Assembly: GCA_037074615.1 (NCBI GenBank)
Contig: CM073558.1
Coordinates: forward strand, 12,462,001-12,526,000
From: Leucaena leucocephala
Taxonomy: Eukaryota > Streptophyta > Magnoliopsida > Fabales > Fabaceae
Length of the DNA: 64,000 nucleotides
Direction of reading: 5' to 3'
Shown in pieces: positions 21,443-34,399 of this stretch. The notes under the pieces are model-generated. The model was given only the letters and a program-made list of their open reading frames with translations. It searched no databases and was not told where the DNA came from. The translations under genes and the position numbers were made by a program. Numbering within the stretch: position 1 is the first letter of the stretch; each line of letters begins with the position of its first letter.

Positions 21443-24400
21443 TGTAACATCCTTCCTTTTATACATTTTAGGGACCATTCAGTAGCATTTAGAACCACTT
21501 ATAAGACCTTGGAAGTCCATTAGCCAAATCTGGAATTTTACTCTTTCTCGAGTTACTGTTCATATGGTATTCCAGATTACGTAACAAACTTCAAAAAATC
21601 ATAATTAATTATAGAAAACTAGAAATGAGGTGGTTCAAAAAGATACATGAACATAACATCTTGAAATTTAAGGGAAAAATAATTTTTAGACCAAATGATT
21701 AGCCAATTGATACAGTTTATTCGTTGAATTTTACTGTTCATTTGGTCAAAAACTCTGGAAACAGATTCTGGTTCCTTACTTTGAAAAATCATTTCTCTTG
21801 ATATACACATCCAAATGACACGTTCTACCTATGAATTTAAAGCTCTGGATGTGTCCTACATGATCATAAAATTTCGTGAACTAATTCCCTCATTTGCTAG
21901 GTCAAACTGAAGCAACAACAAAACTGCTTCAGGACCTACGTTTTTACCATTTCAGTTTCTTTTCTTTCATTTCCAATAATTGTTTCAGCATGCACAAGCC
22001 ATCAAATAAGCTTCTTAACATTCATATACATCATGTACATATGCCATAAGTATTACAATAGTTTCATCACATAAATGGACACCTTACATGGCATTTACAT
22101 ACATGGACAACTTATAGTATATGCTAAAATCTCAATACTTCACTTCCTTTCTTCCATTCTTTAGCTCTTCTCCATGCATACCTTTTCTTCATGCTTGACC
22201 TAAATTGGTTGGTTATGGGAGAGTGAGATTCTAGGGAATCTCAGTAGCAAACATTACCACTTAAACATGCAAGATGGATGCTAATGCATGATATGTAATT
22301 TCATTAAACTTTCTTTGGTGAGTGACATGCCATCATGCTATATACTTTTACATAAAGTGCATGGCCATGGAAAACATGTTATTCACAATACATTGAACAT
22401 CATTAATCATGTCACAACATCATTCAAATATCACATACATGTCAACACATAAGCATACCACATCAAGCACATAAAGATTGCACTTAAGCTTTCCTCTTGA
22501 TCTTTAGCATTTGCTCCCTAGCTTTCCAACCATGAAGCCTTCATGTCAATCACTTCCCAACATCTTCTTGGATGTTTCATGGTCCTAAACATATTCATAT
22601 TCATTACATAACTCATTAGGACTCATGAACTCCAACCATGTTCAAGACCAACTTTGTTACACTCTTTATTGTCATAACTTTCCCTAATATTCACTAATCC
22701 ACTTGGCTCTGGAACCAATTGATGTCTTGACTTTACCCTAAACAATTTCATCTTTTGAACTCATTTATGAGCTTAGAATCATAAAATTCCAGCTCCTTCA
22801 TGGCCTGCTGTACAGAATTGAACATAAGCACACAATTCTTTCAAAAATTCTCATTTTGATTGTAATGCTTCCCATACTTGTTTCTCCACTTTACCCCACA
22901 CAACTTTTCATTTTAAAACCATTGAAACCATCAAAATCATGAAATTCCAATTACTGTTCATGCGAGTAAACAATAACTGTAAGGGATCTCAAAGATTACA
23001 ACCTTGAGATTTTAATGTTTCCAAGGTTCAAAACCTTTCCAATCCTACACAAAATCATCATACAAACTCAATGGAAGCATTAAATCATTGAAATTCAATT
23101 TCCTTCCCTCATGAACAGTGCAGACCAAACAGGTCACACCATGGCAAAGTCGAGAATATCAATTTGATTCAACAACCAACCACTTAACTAGCTTGTTTAA
23201 GCTTGAATAATATGGTTCTAACTTTAATTTCTTCTTTCCCCTTTCCTTTAAGGTTTTTGGGCAGCACCTTCCCTTAGAGAAAACTCAACTTTTCCCCCAT
23301 GAAAACCCTAAGTTCAAGCTCCCAAATCAAAGGAAAATAAGCTAGGAGAGATTGCTTACCTTTAATCTCTAGCTCGCTTGAACTTTGGAACCTTGAATCT
23401 TCTTTGTCTTGGCTTGAGTTTCCATTTTGCAAGAGCTTCCCCAAGGGTACATGAGCTTACGGTTCAGAACCAGAATTGAGGGGGTATTTATAGCCAAAAT
23501 CCAAGAAAAATGAATGGCCAAGATTGATTTGGTTACTATTTGATCTAAAGGCCCACATTTAATCTTGGATTTAACTTTTTCATAAAATAATAATTATGAC
23601 ATCATGTGGTACCCATCAAGGGACACCTCAAGGGGTTAGGTGGTGTTCTCATAGTGTAAGGAAGCTTTTGGAAAATTTTTAGTCCAATCCAGTACCGATC
23701 GGTGCAGTTTCACAGCAACCGGACTGTTTTCTATTCCTAATTTTTTATAATATACCAGGATTTGTATTATGTCCTGGAAATCAATGTCTAGGCTTCTCAA
23801 ACCATTGACATATTTGTACTGGCCACAACTTAATTATAGATCCCTTGGGAAATGACAAAACTACCCTTGGTGTCCTTTCTTGCACTATATTGACCCTAAG
23901 GGCATAATTGTCATTTCACCCCTCTTTGTACTGCCTCAGGGCATATATTGACTCAACTAATCATATTTATACCATGTGCCACGTTTTTACCCTGTCCCAT
24001 ATGACCAAAATGCCCTTCATTCATCTCTGGTACAATCTGGGCATCTAGGGGCATTTTCGTAATTTCGCACTTTTTCTGGCACTGGCCCCTTCTACTGATA
24101 GACTGGTACCCTGGGTTTTAGGCCTTCCTTGGTGTCATTATGGGCCTATATATGAGGTCATCTGATCTGATTCTATCTAGGCTTACATACCAATAAGTTC
24201 CATTATCGGATCACGGGTGTTATCAAACTCTCGCCAAAATTCCCTAATATGTGAATAACTTTATATACAGAACTTCTTCCAGAGTTCTGTCAGATCTAGG
24301 ATATCTGACACTGCAGGGCACACTTTCCTGTAATTTGCCCACTTATTTCTCAAGTCCATGAAATATGATAAAATTTGAGATAACTTTTAGACTATCATAT

Positions 24401-24794
24401 TAATATCTGCTATATGGAGCCCTAATAAAATTTCTGTATTATGTCAGATTATCTAGCATACCTTCCTCTATTTACTGATGGAATATGGGACTAAAATACT
24501 TTTGGGCAGTTCTAACCCTTTCCGGGTTGATCTTTCTATAATTACAATTTTGCCCTTGAACTTTTTACTTAATTATATTTAAGTCCCATAACTTTTGGAA
24601 ATTTCCACTTTTGGCCCAAATCTTGTTTCTACTTTAACTTTTGGCCTTAAATCTTTTCTACTTTGCATTTTAGTCCTTCTCCTTCTTTAGGACTCATATA
24701 ACCTTTATTATTCCTTCTTATCTTCGTCATAATCCTTTCTAAACCTCTTTCCAGTATCAGTACTATACAGATAGGGAAAAATTAGGATATGACA
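21443..24794 (-). mobile_element. Element A2, 3' LTR
   Basis: This complete 3352-bp LTR is nearly identical to 29084-32450 by eye. One visible difference is a missing stretch of about 16 bp near 22478. TATA is the complement of 23487-23492 and the donor AAAG|GTAAGC is at 23358-23360. Confidence 0.95.
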
Positions 24795-25406
24795 TTTCTA
24801 CCCCCTTAAAATAAATTTTGTCCTCGAAATTTAATCAACACCTCAGTCAAGGATTGGGGTATTTACCTCTTATCTTTTATTGTGACATATTAACAGAGTT
24901 CTTTTTATATCCGCAATTCTTCATATCTTACTATGATCATCCTTTTGTCATGAATCAACTCACTCAGAGTTGAACTCCAGTTCATTCTATTACTTACCTT
25001 CTTGCTATGCATTTTTCTACATATGGACTCCTCACTATACTGGACTTGTGAGTAGCATCCATTTCTTTCATATTAAACTCTCTCAAATACTGCTATATTC
25101 GGGAGTTTCTATTAACAACTTATCATACTTTTTAGTGCAACTACTTCTTTCTCATCTAAGTATCTAGCGGAATTCTCTGAGTATCCGCACCCTTTAACTC
25201 TCATTCCCATGTCATCATGCATTCTTATCATCTTTAATAACTCATCATAATACAGAGAGAGGACTTATATCATTATTCTTTCTTTCATTGCTCTACTGCC
25301 AGCAGGAGCACATAGGAGCACATATGAGCATATAGGAGCACATACTCTAACATGCATAACGCCTGGCCAACGTGTTGCAGGACTACATACCTGCTCCTGA
25401 ATGCAA

Positions 25407-25495
25407 AGCTCTAACATCGGAGCTCAAGCATTCCTTCTCTTAATATGCACAGCTCTAACACTCAGAGCTTGCACTGCTCTAATATTTGGAGCTTT
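25407..25495 (-). repeat. Short hairpin-forming tandem array in A2
   Basis: Three units of AGCTCTAACA(T/C)(C)GGAGCT type, matching the A1 array. AGCTC pairs with GAGCT in the first two. Confidence 0.7.
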
Positions 25496-25917
25496 AGCAT
25501 ATTCTGTAAATATCACACAGTATAACATAACATAAGGCCTGGTATTTATGCAAGGAGTGAAAGCTCTCACTTGCTCTTTTATACATAACGTATCATTCAA
25601 ATGTCTTACCCCTTTCAACAGGGAGCCTCTCTATCTGTTTACAAGGCTAGCTATTACGCCACTTCATATCGTATTTCTCAATACACCTTTCTCATAACAT
25701 ATCTCATTTCGTATCTTTTATATCATAACATGACATATCTAGCCACATTTGGTTATATCATAGTCTATCTTTCAAATCTATTTCATTTGGACTTGACATA
25801 AGGGCTCTAGTCTCTTACTATTCATATCCCTTTATAACTTTTCATAGCTCTTTCTATCATCTTACATAGCTCTGTGCACATATGCCAATTTCAATGGCAT
25901 TTACACACTTTTCCATC

Positions 25918-26028
25918 ACTTCCTAGGGGGTCACCCATCATTGAATTACCCTTACCTGAGCACGCTTAATTGAAATGTGCAGATAAAAAATCTGAAGCAC
26001 TGGTGCTCACTGGCTCTGACCCTGGTAC
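25918..26028 (-). pseudogene. 5S rRNA-derived segment in A2
   Basis: The minus strand has TACCAG, AGCACCAGTGC, ATTAAGCGTGCTCAGG and GATGGGTGACCCCCTAGG in the order and spacing of plant 5S rRNA. The A-box and C-box regions are nearly intact. It is the copy in the youngest-looking element. Confidence 0.9.
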
Positions 26029-26441
26029 TTTACCATCTTAGACCCATCTTATACTATCTCTCTTGGGTCTATCTGGCCTTCTAATCTCTTTATCCTCACC
26101 TAGAGGATTTATTGGTTTCTCATTCTTACTCTTTATAATCTTATCATAGGGATCTCTTCATTCTTATTTGACCCCTTCTCATATCTTATAAAACATTCTC
26201 ATAAATCCTTGGAACTCAGGATTAACAGCTTTAACTTTGACCACTTAGTTCCTGATACGTGTAAGGAGATTTTGAGTTCAGTCCCTAATAGTAATAAGGC
26301 TATCTAAAACTAGTATCATGGGTACTCTCTCTGTTATGAGTTAATTAACTTGTGAAGCTTCTATACCTTAACTTTTCCTTGGTATTTGTCTTTCCAAAGA
26401 AATACTGTACTTATGGCTCATTACTTTCTTGCTCTAGGCTT

Positions 26442-26565
26442 GGTCTACTGCGACCCTTGGGATCTACTACGATCAATCGTAAGCCTCTTCAGGAACTAAC
26501 TGCGACCCTGTGAGCCATACTAGGATCTAACTGCAATCCTCCGGAATCTACTACGATTCTATTGT
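26442..26565 (-). repeat. Imperfect GATC/CAGT repeat cluster in A2
   Basis: The same cluster as 4388-4506, with clearer units: ggatctaactgcaatcctcc, aactaactgcgaccctg, gatctactacgatcaat. Confidence 0.6.
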
Positions 26566-28156
26566 ACTATATTCTTATCTCTAGAAGACCTAAACCAACG
26601 GACAAAGTTACAAGGTTAGTCACTTCCACATAGTTATTAACTCTACAGATAATTCCCCAAAAATGGTCACAGAAGCCAATATTATCTATTAGGACTTGAC
26701 TCATTTCCTCTATCACTCAAGAACTTCATATATCATTCTTATCTTTATAACTTTATTACATTTAACATTGCAGGGAGCTACACAAGCTCTTCCATGTACA
26801 TATCTATCATCATCTATTTATCTCATCAGAGGGACCTTACTTTATCTGAGTTATACTATCCCATATCTTAGCTTCATTTCAAATGCAATCTTACTTTATT
26901 GCAAGAGCAATCTAGCTCTATTGAAAAAACATTAACTTATATTACTTAGAATTCACTCCTTCTTGGAGCCATATCATTCATATATCTTACCCCTACTGAA
27001 GGGATATATCCTGAGTATCATAATCATTTATCATAGCATACTCAACAAGCATATTATACAAGGAGATGCAATCCTTTAAGCAATCTCTAACATGCGTGTC
27101 CTAATATGACAACTGTAAGGAGATATAACTTCTCATCATAACTTATAACAATATAAGCAATATCATTATTACATATATCTGCTCAACCATCCCTTACCAC
27201 CTTAATCACTAGGTCCTTATCATTTATTCAGGTACCTGAGTCATTTACTTGTTTCACTTAGGCTGCCACATCACCCTCTTACTAGGGTATAGACTCAATA
27301 CTTGTTTACTCTTTCTTACATAGGAACAGGGGAGTCACTTTATCTTTGAATCTGTGGCTACCTTACTAGGCCATATTCATCCTATCATAACATTTCTCAT
27401 CGCCTGTAAGACTTCTATGTCTCTTAACTGAAGGACTTCTGTGTCCTTGGCCTCACTGTAATTTATATGTAATCCATAACTGAGTCAGCTGTCTTCTTTT
27501 AGCTAACTAAGGAAAGGTCAGGCTCACATCTCTATGCTACTCAAACTTTTTCCCTTATCTTCCTGGATTACTAACAGGTGAGAAAGTATCTCTTAACTCT
27601 TTCTGTCTATCTATCTTAGTCTGTTCTTGACTGGACGGTGATCCCTTTCTGGTCTGTCTTTGGATCGTGACTAATTTAAGTCACTTGGATCTCCTTCATC
27701 ATCTAATATTACTTTTGTCCTCTAGGGTGATCTACCCTAGGTGTACTAGGTTACTGTCTCTTCGTGATGTGATCCCTCTGTTTAGGAATATTAACTTTCT
27801 GTCTATTAGCCTTCACGTCTTTAACCTTAGGTTGTGTATTAGATTATTCTTAGGCAAGTCTCATTCTAACTTCTCATTATTCTTTTCCGTAAAGACTAGC
27901 TGCACAAAGTCTTTCATACTGTAGATCAACTCCTGATGATCCTACGGAGGATCTACTGTTAAACCTCTTCTTAAACTGATCTTCTGTATCTTAGTACTTC
28001 ATACTGTTTAACTTGCCTATACTCTGTGCTAAATCTCTAACTGACAGACTCCAGTGAGGTTGGCATCTTTAATCTCATGACACTTGACTTACTATCATCT
28101 CATACCAATCCTCTAAAGTATATTAGGTTAATACCCTCTACTAGATGTCTGTTTAT

Positions 28157-28230
28157 CATTCCTGCTACGGCATTGAGGAACTGAAGATAACTTCATTCCT
28201 GTTACGGCATTGAGGAACTGAAGATAACTA
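28157..28230. repeat. 37-bp tandem duplication in A2
   Basis: cattcctgctacggcattga... is repeated head to tail with one visible base change. A1 has one copy. Confidence 0.8.
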
Positions 28231-28684
28231 ACTGTTCTTAATCTATACTTTTGTCCATCCCTTGACCTAGACAGAGTAATTCACTTTCCATAGCTTTCTT
28301 CAGACCAATATAGTCAACACTATCTGTCTTTAATGAAGAAGGCTGGGGTTGACTAGGACTAGGAATATCCCACTAATATTTCTCTATAAAGTCACATATT
28401 CTTGGACTTTAGGAATGGACAAGAACTATCATAGGCTCTGACTGGATGTTTGAATTAGGGGACTGTTGTATCTTAATTATCTTAAATCTATCCTCAAACT
28501 CTGGTAGAGGAGGAATAATATATGGTCTACCCATAATCTAGTACCAGTACTCGGCTTCCTCAGCCATAATCTATCATCTCGTAAGAGGGATAAAGCTTAT
28601 ATCAGGGTTAGAGGGTATTCCAACAAACTTATACCGTATAGAGTCACTAGACTCAATATCATATGGTGCATACACGGCTTTAGT

Positions 28685-28909
28685 CTACATCTCTACATCA
28701 CCTCCAGACTGCAGGTTTAAGTCTACAATAACATCTATGGGGTATTCCACTATAGACTTTTCTAACTGGTCCCCCATACTCTCCTCTGAACCTTCTTTAT
28801 TGTGTAAGGGATGCTCAGAGTTTAGATGTATACCATGTCCACATATCACTACTAGCCTGGGGTCTCCCTTATTAACTGAAGCCTCTGACTTAACTTTATG
28901 GAATCTCAT
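28685..28909 (-). CDS. Pre-gag reading frame of A2
   Basis: The ATG at 28909 lies seven nt after an acceptor-like TGCAAG|A (AG at 28918-28917). The 74-residue product begins MRFHKVKSEASVNKGDPRLV and has acidic middle text (EGSEESMGDQ). VNKGDPR matches VNQGDPRP of the B family. A stop at 28685 ends it, but similarity to other A copies (VESSDS, MAEEAEYWYWI) continues to about 28550 in broken frames. No known domain is present. It is the only reading frame with cross-family support in this element. Confidence 0.5.
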   Translation of the reverse strand: MRFHKVKSEASVNKGDPRLVVICGHGIHLNSEHPLHNKEGSEESMGDQLEKSIVEYPIDVIVDLNLQSGGDVEM

Positions 28910-28916
28910 ATCTATT

Positions 28917-31015
28917 CTTGCACTATTTGCTTAATTAAGCAATGCTAACTATCCCATAATATACCATAACATAACCAAATACTTACTATTTAGAGTTAGG
29001 GTATGGGAATAATCTCATATTAGTCCATAAATAATCTATTTAGAGCATTTCTTAAGCCATAATCCTATGCTCTGATACCATAATATAACATCCTTACTTT
29101 TATATGTCTTAGGGACCATTCAGTAGCATTTAGAACCACTTACAAGACCTTGGAAGTCCATTAGCCAAATCTGGAATTTTACTCTTTCTCGGGTTACTGT
29201 TCATATGGTATTCCAGATTACGCAACAAACTTCAAAAAATCATAATTAATTATAGAAAACTCGAAATGAGGTGTTTCAAAAAGATACATGAACATAACAT
29301 CTTGAAATTTAAGGGAAAAATAATTTTTAGACCAAATGATTAGCCAATTGATACAGTTTATTCGTTGAATTTTACTGTTCATTTGGTCAAAAACTCTGGA
29401 AACAGATTCTGGTTCCTTACTTTGAAAAATCATTTCTCTTGATATACACATCCAAATGACACGTTCTACCTATGAATTTAAAGCTCTGGATGTGTCCTAC
29501 ATGATCATAAAATTTCGTGAACTAATTCCCTCATTTGCTAGGTCAAACTGAAGCAACAACAAAACTGCTTCAGGACCTACGTTTTTACCATTTCAGTTTC
29601 TTTTCTTTCATTTCCAATAATTGTTTCAGCATGCACAAGCCATCAAATAAGCTTCTTAACATTCATATACATCATGTACATATGCCATAAGTATTACAAT
29701 AGTTTCATCACATAAATGGACACCTTACATGGCATTTACATACATGGACAACTTATAGTATATGCTAAAATCTCAATACTTCACTTCCTTTCTTCCATTC
29801 TTTAGCTCTTCTCCATGCATACCTTTTCTTCATGCTTGACCTAAATTGGTTGGTTATGGGAGAGTGAGATTCTAGGGAATCTCAGTAGCAAACATTACCA
29901 CTTAAACATGCAAGATGGATGCTAATGCATGATATGTAATTTCATTAAACTTTCTTTGGTGAGTGACATGCCATCATGCTATATACTTTTACATAAAGTG
30001 CATGGCCATGGAAAACATGTTATTCACAATACATTGAACATCATTAATCATGTCACAACATCATTCAAATATCACATACATGTCAACACATAAGCATACC
30101 ACATCAAGCACATAAAGAGATAAGTTCACTACCTTGCACTTAAGCTTTCCTCTTGATCTTTAGCATTTGCTCCCTAGCTTTCCAACCATGAAGCCTTCAT
30201 GTCAATCACTTCCCAACATCTTCTTGGATGTTTGATGGCCCTAAACACATTCATATTCATTACATAACTCATTAGGACTCATGAACTCCAACCATGTTCA
30301 AGACTAACTTTGTTACACTCTTTATTGTCATAACTTTCCCTAATATTCACTAATCCACTTGGCTCTGGAATCAATTGATGTCTTGACTTTACCCTAAACA
30401 ATTTCATCTTTTGAACTCATTTATGAGCTTAGAATCATAAAATTCTAGCTCCTTCATGGCCTGCTGTACAGAATTGAACATAAGCACACAATTCTTTCAA
30501 AAATTCTCATTTTGATTCTAATGCTTCCCATACTTGTTTCTCCACTTTACCCCACACAACTTTTCATTTTAAAACCATTGGAACCATCAAAATCATGAAA
30601 TTCCAATCACTGTTCATGCGAGTAAACAGTAACTGTAAGGGATCTCAAAGATTACAACCTTGAGATTTTAATGTTTCCAAGGTTCAAAACCTTTCCAATC
30701 CTACACAAAATCATCATACAAACTCAATGGAAGCATTAAATCATTGAAATTCAATTTCCTTCCCTCATGAACAGTGCAGACCGAACAGGTCACACCATGG
30801 CAAAGTCAAGAATATCAATTTGATTCAACAACCAACCACTTAACTAGCTTGTTTAAGCTTGAATCATATGGTTCTAACTTTAATTTCTTCTTTCCCCTTT
30901 CCTTTAAGGTTTTTGGGCAGCACCTTCCCTTAGAGAAAACTCAACTTTTCCCCCATGAAAACCCTAAGTTCAAGCTCCCAAATGAAAGGAAAATAAGCTA
31001 GGAGAGATTGCTTAC
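28917..31015 (-). other. Predicted leader intron of A2
   Basis: The donor AAAG|GTAAGC (GT at 31015-31014) and acceptor GTGCAAG|A (AG at 28918-28917) bound 2099 nt, almost the same length as in A1. The acceptor has one changed base relative to A1 but still ends in AG. Confidence 0.55.
29069..29080 (-). other. Primer-binding site of A2
   Basis: TGGTATCAGAGC on the minus strand, three bases from the LTR end. Confidence 0.93.
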
Positions 31016-32450
31016 CTTTAATCTCTAGCTTGCTTGAACTTTGGAACCTTGAATCTTCTTTGTCTTGGCTTGAGTTTCCATTTTGCAAGAGCTTCCCCAA
31101 GGGTACATGAGCTTATGGTTCTGAACCAAAATTGAGGGGGTATTTATAGCCAAAATCCAAGAAAAATTAATGGCCAAGATTGATTTGGTTACTATTTGAT
31201 CTAAAGGCCCACATTTAATCTTGGATTTAACTTTTTCATAAAATAATAATTATGACATCATGTGGGACCCATCAAGGGACACCTCAAGGGGTTATGTGGG
31301 GTGCTCATAGTGTAAGGAATCTTTTGGAAAAATTCCAGTCCAATCCAGTACCGATCGGTGCAGTTTCACAGCAACCAGACTATTTTTTGTTCTTAATTTT
31401 TTATAATATACCAGGATCTGTATTCTATCCTGGAAATCAATGTCTAGGCTTCTCACACCATTGACATACTTGTACTGGCCACAACTTAATTATAGATCCC
31501 TTGGGAAATGACCAAACTACCCTTGGTGTCCTTTCTTGCACTATATTGACCCTAAGGGCATAATTGTCATTTCACCCCTCTTTGTACTGCCTCAGGGCAT
31601 ATATTGGCTCAACTAATCATATTTATACCATGTGCCACGTTTTTACCCTGTCCCATATGACCAAAATGCCTTTCATCCATCTCTGGTACAATCTGGGCAT
31701 CCAGGGGCATTTTCGTAATTTCACACTTTTTCTGGCACTGGCCCCTTCTACTGATAGACTGGTACCCTGGGTTTTGGGCCTTCCTTGGCGTCATTATGGG
31801 CCTATATATGAGGTCATCTGATCTCATTCTATCTAGGCTTACATACTAATAAGTTCCATTATCGGATCACGGGTGTTATCAAACTCCCGCCAAAATTCAC
31901 TAATATGTGAATAACTTTTTATACAAAATTTCTTCCAGAGTTTTGTCAGATCTAGGATATCTGACACTGCAGGGTACACTTTCCTGTAATTTACCCACTT
32001 ATTTCTGAAGTCCATGAAATCTGATAAAATTTCAGATAACTTTTAGACTATCAGATAAATATCTGCTGTATGGAGCCCTAATAAAATTTCTGTATCATGT
32101 CAGATTATCTAGCATACCTTCCTCTATTTACTGATGGAATATGGGACTAAAATACTTTTGGGCAGTTCTAACCCTTTCTGTGTTGATCTTTCTATAATTA
32201 CAATTTTGCCCTTGAACTTTTTACTTAATTATATTTAAGTCCCATAACTTTTGGAAATTTCCACTTTTGGCCCAAATCTTGTTTCTACTTTAACTTTTGG
32301 TCTTAAATCTTTTCTACTTTGCGTTTTAGTCCTTCTCCTTCTTCAGGACTCATATAACCTTTATCATTCCTTCTTATCTTCGTTATAATCCTTTCTAAAC
32401 CTCTTTCCAGTATCAGTACTATACAGATAGGGAAAAATTAGGATATGACA
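29084..32450 (-). mobile_element. Element A2, 5' LTR
   Basis: A 3367-bp LTR with one changed terminal base (TATAACATCC). Its right end is followed by TTACA, the second target-site copy. The TATA box is the complement of 31143-31148. Confidence 0.95.
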
Positions 32451-32455
32451 TTACA
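32451..32455. repeat. Target-site duplication of A2, right copy
   Basis: TTACA, identical to 21438-21442. With inverted LTR termini this proves A2 as one integration unit of 11,008 bp. Confidence 0.88.
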
Positions 32456-32611
32456 TAACATTAAATAAAAAGGCTACCCTACACAATTTCATCTTTTGAA
32501 TCCATTTATGAGCTTAGAATCATGAAATTCCTACTCCTATGTACTATTCTGTACAGAATTGCATAACACCCTCTTTTCTTTCAAAAATTCTCATTTTTGT
32601 TCTAAAGCTTC
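32456..32611 (-). mobile_element. Old A-like LTR remnant, right of A2
   Basis: ctaccctacacaatttcatc and the following text match about 8430-8550 of the A LTR. It continues the remnant left of A2 and breaks into B LTR text at about 32612. Confidence 0.65.
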
Positions 32612-34347
32612 CTATACATAAGCAAACTCTAACATGCATATTGTCATGACATTAGTTGCAATCATTCACACTTTATCATCAACATGATGGCATAATCTCA
32701 AGCTCAACCAAATATCATAACTAACAAGCATGCATACAATCAAACAAATATAAAACTATAGTTAGGTATTCTTGCTATCTCTTAAGCTATCCTTGACAAA
32801 GTCTTCTTTAGATGGTTTGATTCCCTCACAAATGTCAAAACCTAGCCATTACAAAGTAACATCAAGTTACAACTCAACTTCAAAACCATTCCAAGACTAG
32901 GTGTTCACTAACTTCAATTCTTTTCCATTTTATGTTCTATACTTCCATCTTTCTAAAATAAATTCTCATGGTTCATTTCCACATAATTTTTCATGTATAA
33001 TTGAAATATGAAACCAAAATTTTTAAAATCAAAAGACACCCTTGGCTGTTGTGCAGAACCGAAGTGCCACTATCTTTTTCCAAAAATTCACATTTTGATT
33101 ATAATACTTCTAGTACTTGTTTCCCTACTCTATCCCCACACAACTTTCCATTTTAAACCCATTTTAAGCATCAAAATCATGAAATTCCAACATATGAATA
33201 GTGATTTGTGCCATTGCAGTCAAAAACAAAAAACCCTAATTACATGCATATTTGAATTTCCAAGCATATACCACTTGATTCTAGCTTGTTTAAACTTGTC
33301 TAAACTATCCATACCATAAAACTCATATTCATATCACATGTGGACAGCACTTCTAGCAGCACCCTCAAGGGAAATATGTCACAGAAACCCCTTAAAACCA
33401 AGAGCTAACTTGCTAGATTAAAGTCCAAGAACAAAGGAGCTAGTTACCTTATTTGTTGCTCTAAGTTGTGTGCTTCTTTATTACTCCAAAGAAAATTTTG
33501 GCAGAGGTTCCTTAAGGTTCTCTAACTAATCATCCTTGTACTTGCTTGTACAATTTTAGCCTATCCAAAAAGACCAAAATGCCCTCCATTCATCTCTGGT
33601 ACAATCTGGCTACACAGGGTATTTTCGTAATTTCACACTTTTCCTGTGTTGCTCTGGACTCTAGCCCACTTAACTGCCCAACCTCCTTACTGGGCCTCTG
33701 GGATGCCATTTTGGGCCTTGATATGGGTCCATTACCTTTATGGCATAAATCCCAAGAAACCTCTTCTGATAGTATTTATCAGGTATTTTATTACATTGTA
33801 AATTCCCGTAAGAATTCTACAGGATTCCTTTTCTGACTCTGTTAGTTTTATAAATTTTTATATTAAATATAGGAATTTATTGCAAAGTTTCATTTGATTA
33901 TAAGATTTGAAAAATACTGTAATAATTCTTCCTAACTTCAGGAATTCATATCAATTAATCGGGATTTCAAATCAAAATTATGTGTTGCGTTAAACTGATT
34001 AGAATAATTTTGTCTATGTACTAGTAAAATTTGGGACTAAACTACTTTCGTGCAGTTTTTGTCCTTTTTTAGTTTAACTTACTCATAATTACATTTTTGT
34101 CCCTAAACTTTTCATAAATTACATTTAGGTCCCTAAACTTTTGATAAATACACCTTTTGGCCCAACTTTTATTTATACTTTTATTTTTGGCCTTTAACCT
34201 TTTCTAATTTTCATGTTGGTCCCAGAACTTTTCTTGGTTACCAGTCCCTCTCTTTCCTTCCTCAATCTGATATAGTTTATTTCAAGAATCTCATGATTAC
34301 ATATAAATTGTACATATACATCAGATAAGAAAATTGGGGTTATGACA
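32612..34347 (-). mobile_element. B2 3' LTR, truncated
   Basis: It matches the solo B LTR from its 47598 equivalent to the terminal ...TATGACA (34347). The promoter part near 33520 is deleted. The PPT-like ATTTTAATGGGGAGAGAAA lies just outside at 34348-34366. Confidence 0.85.
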
Positions 34348-34399
34348 TTTCTCTCCCCATTAAAATAAATTTGTCTTCAAAATTTACATTACATATATA

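Larger units (their letters stand above)
24795..29083 (-). mobile_element. Element A2, internal region
   Basis: About 4.3 kb, collinear with A1, with PPT at 24795-24811, hairpin array, 5S-derived segment, GATC repeat cluster, pre-gag frame and PBS. No gag or pol motif is seen on either strand. A 37-bp tandem duplication lies at 28157-28230. Confidence 0.92.

Noticed and set aside
21619..21810. Identical reading frames at 21619 and 29218 (minus)
   Set aside because: They lie in the two LTRs of A2, which are near-identical by origin. The frame is not open in A1 or older LTRs.
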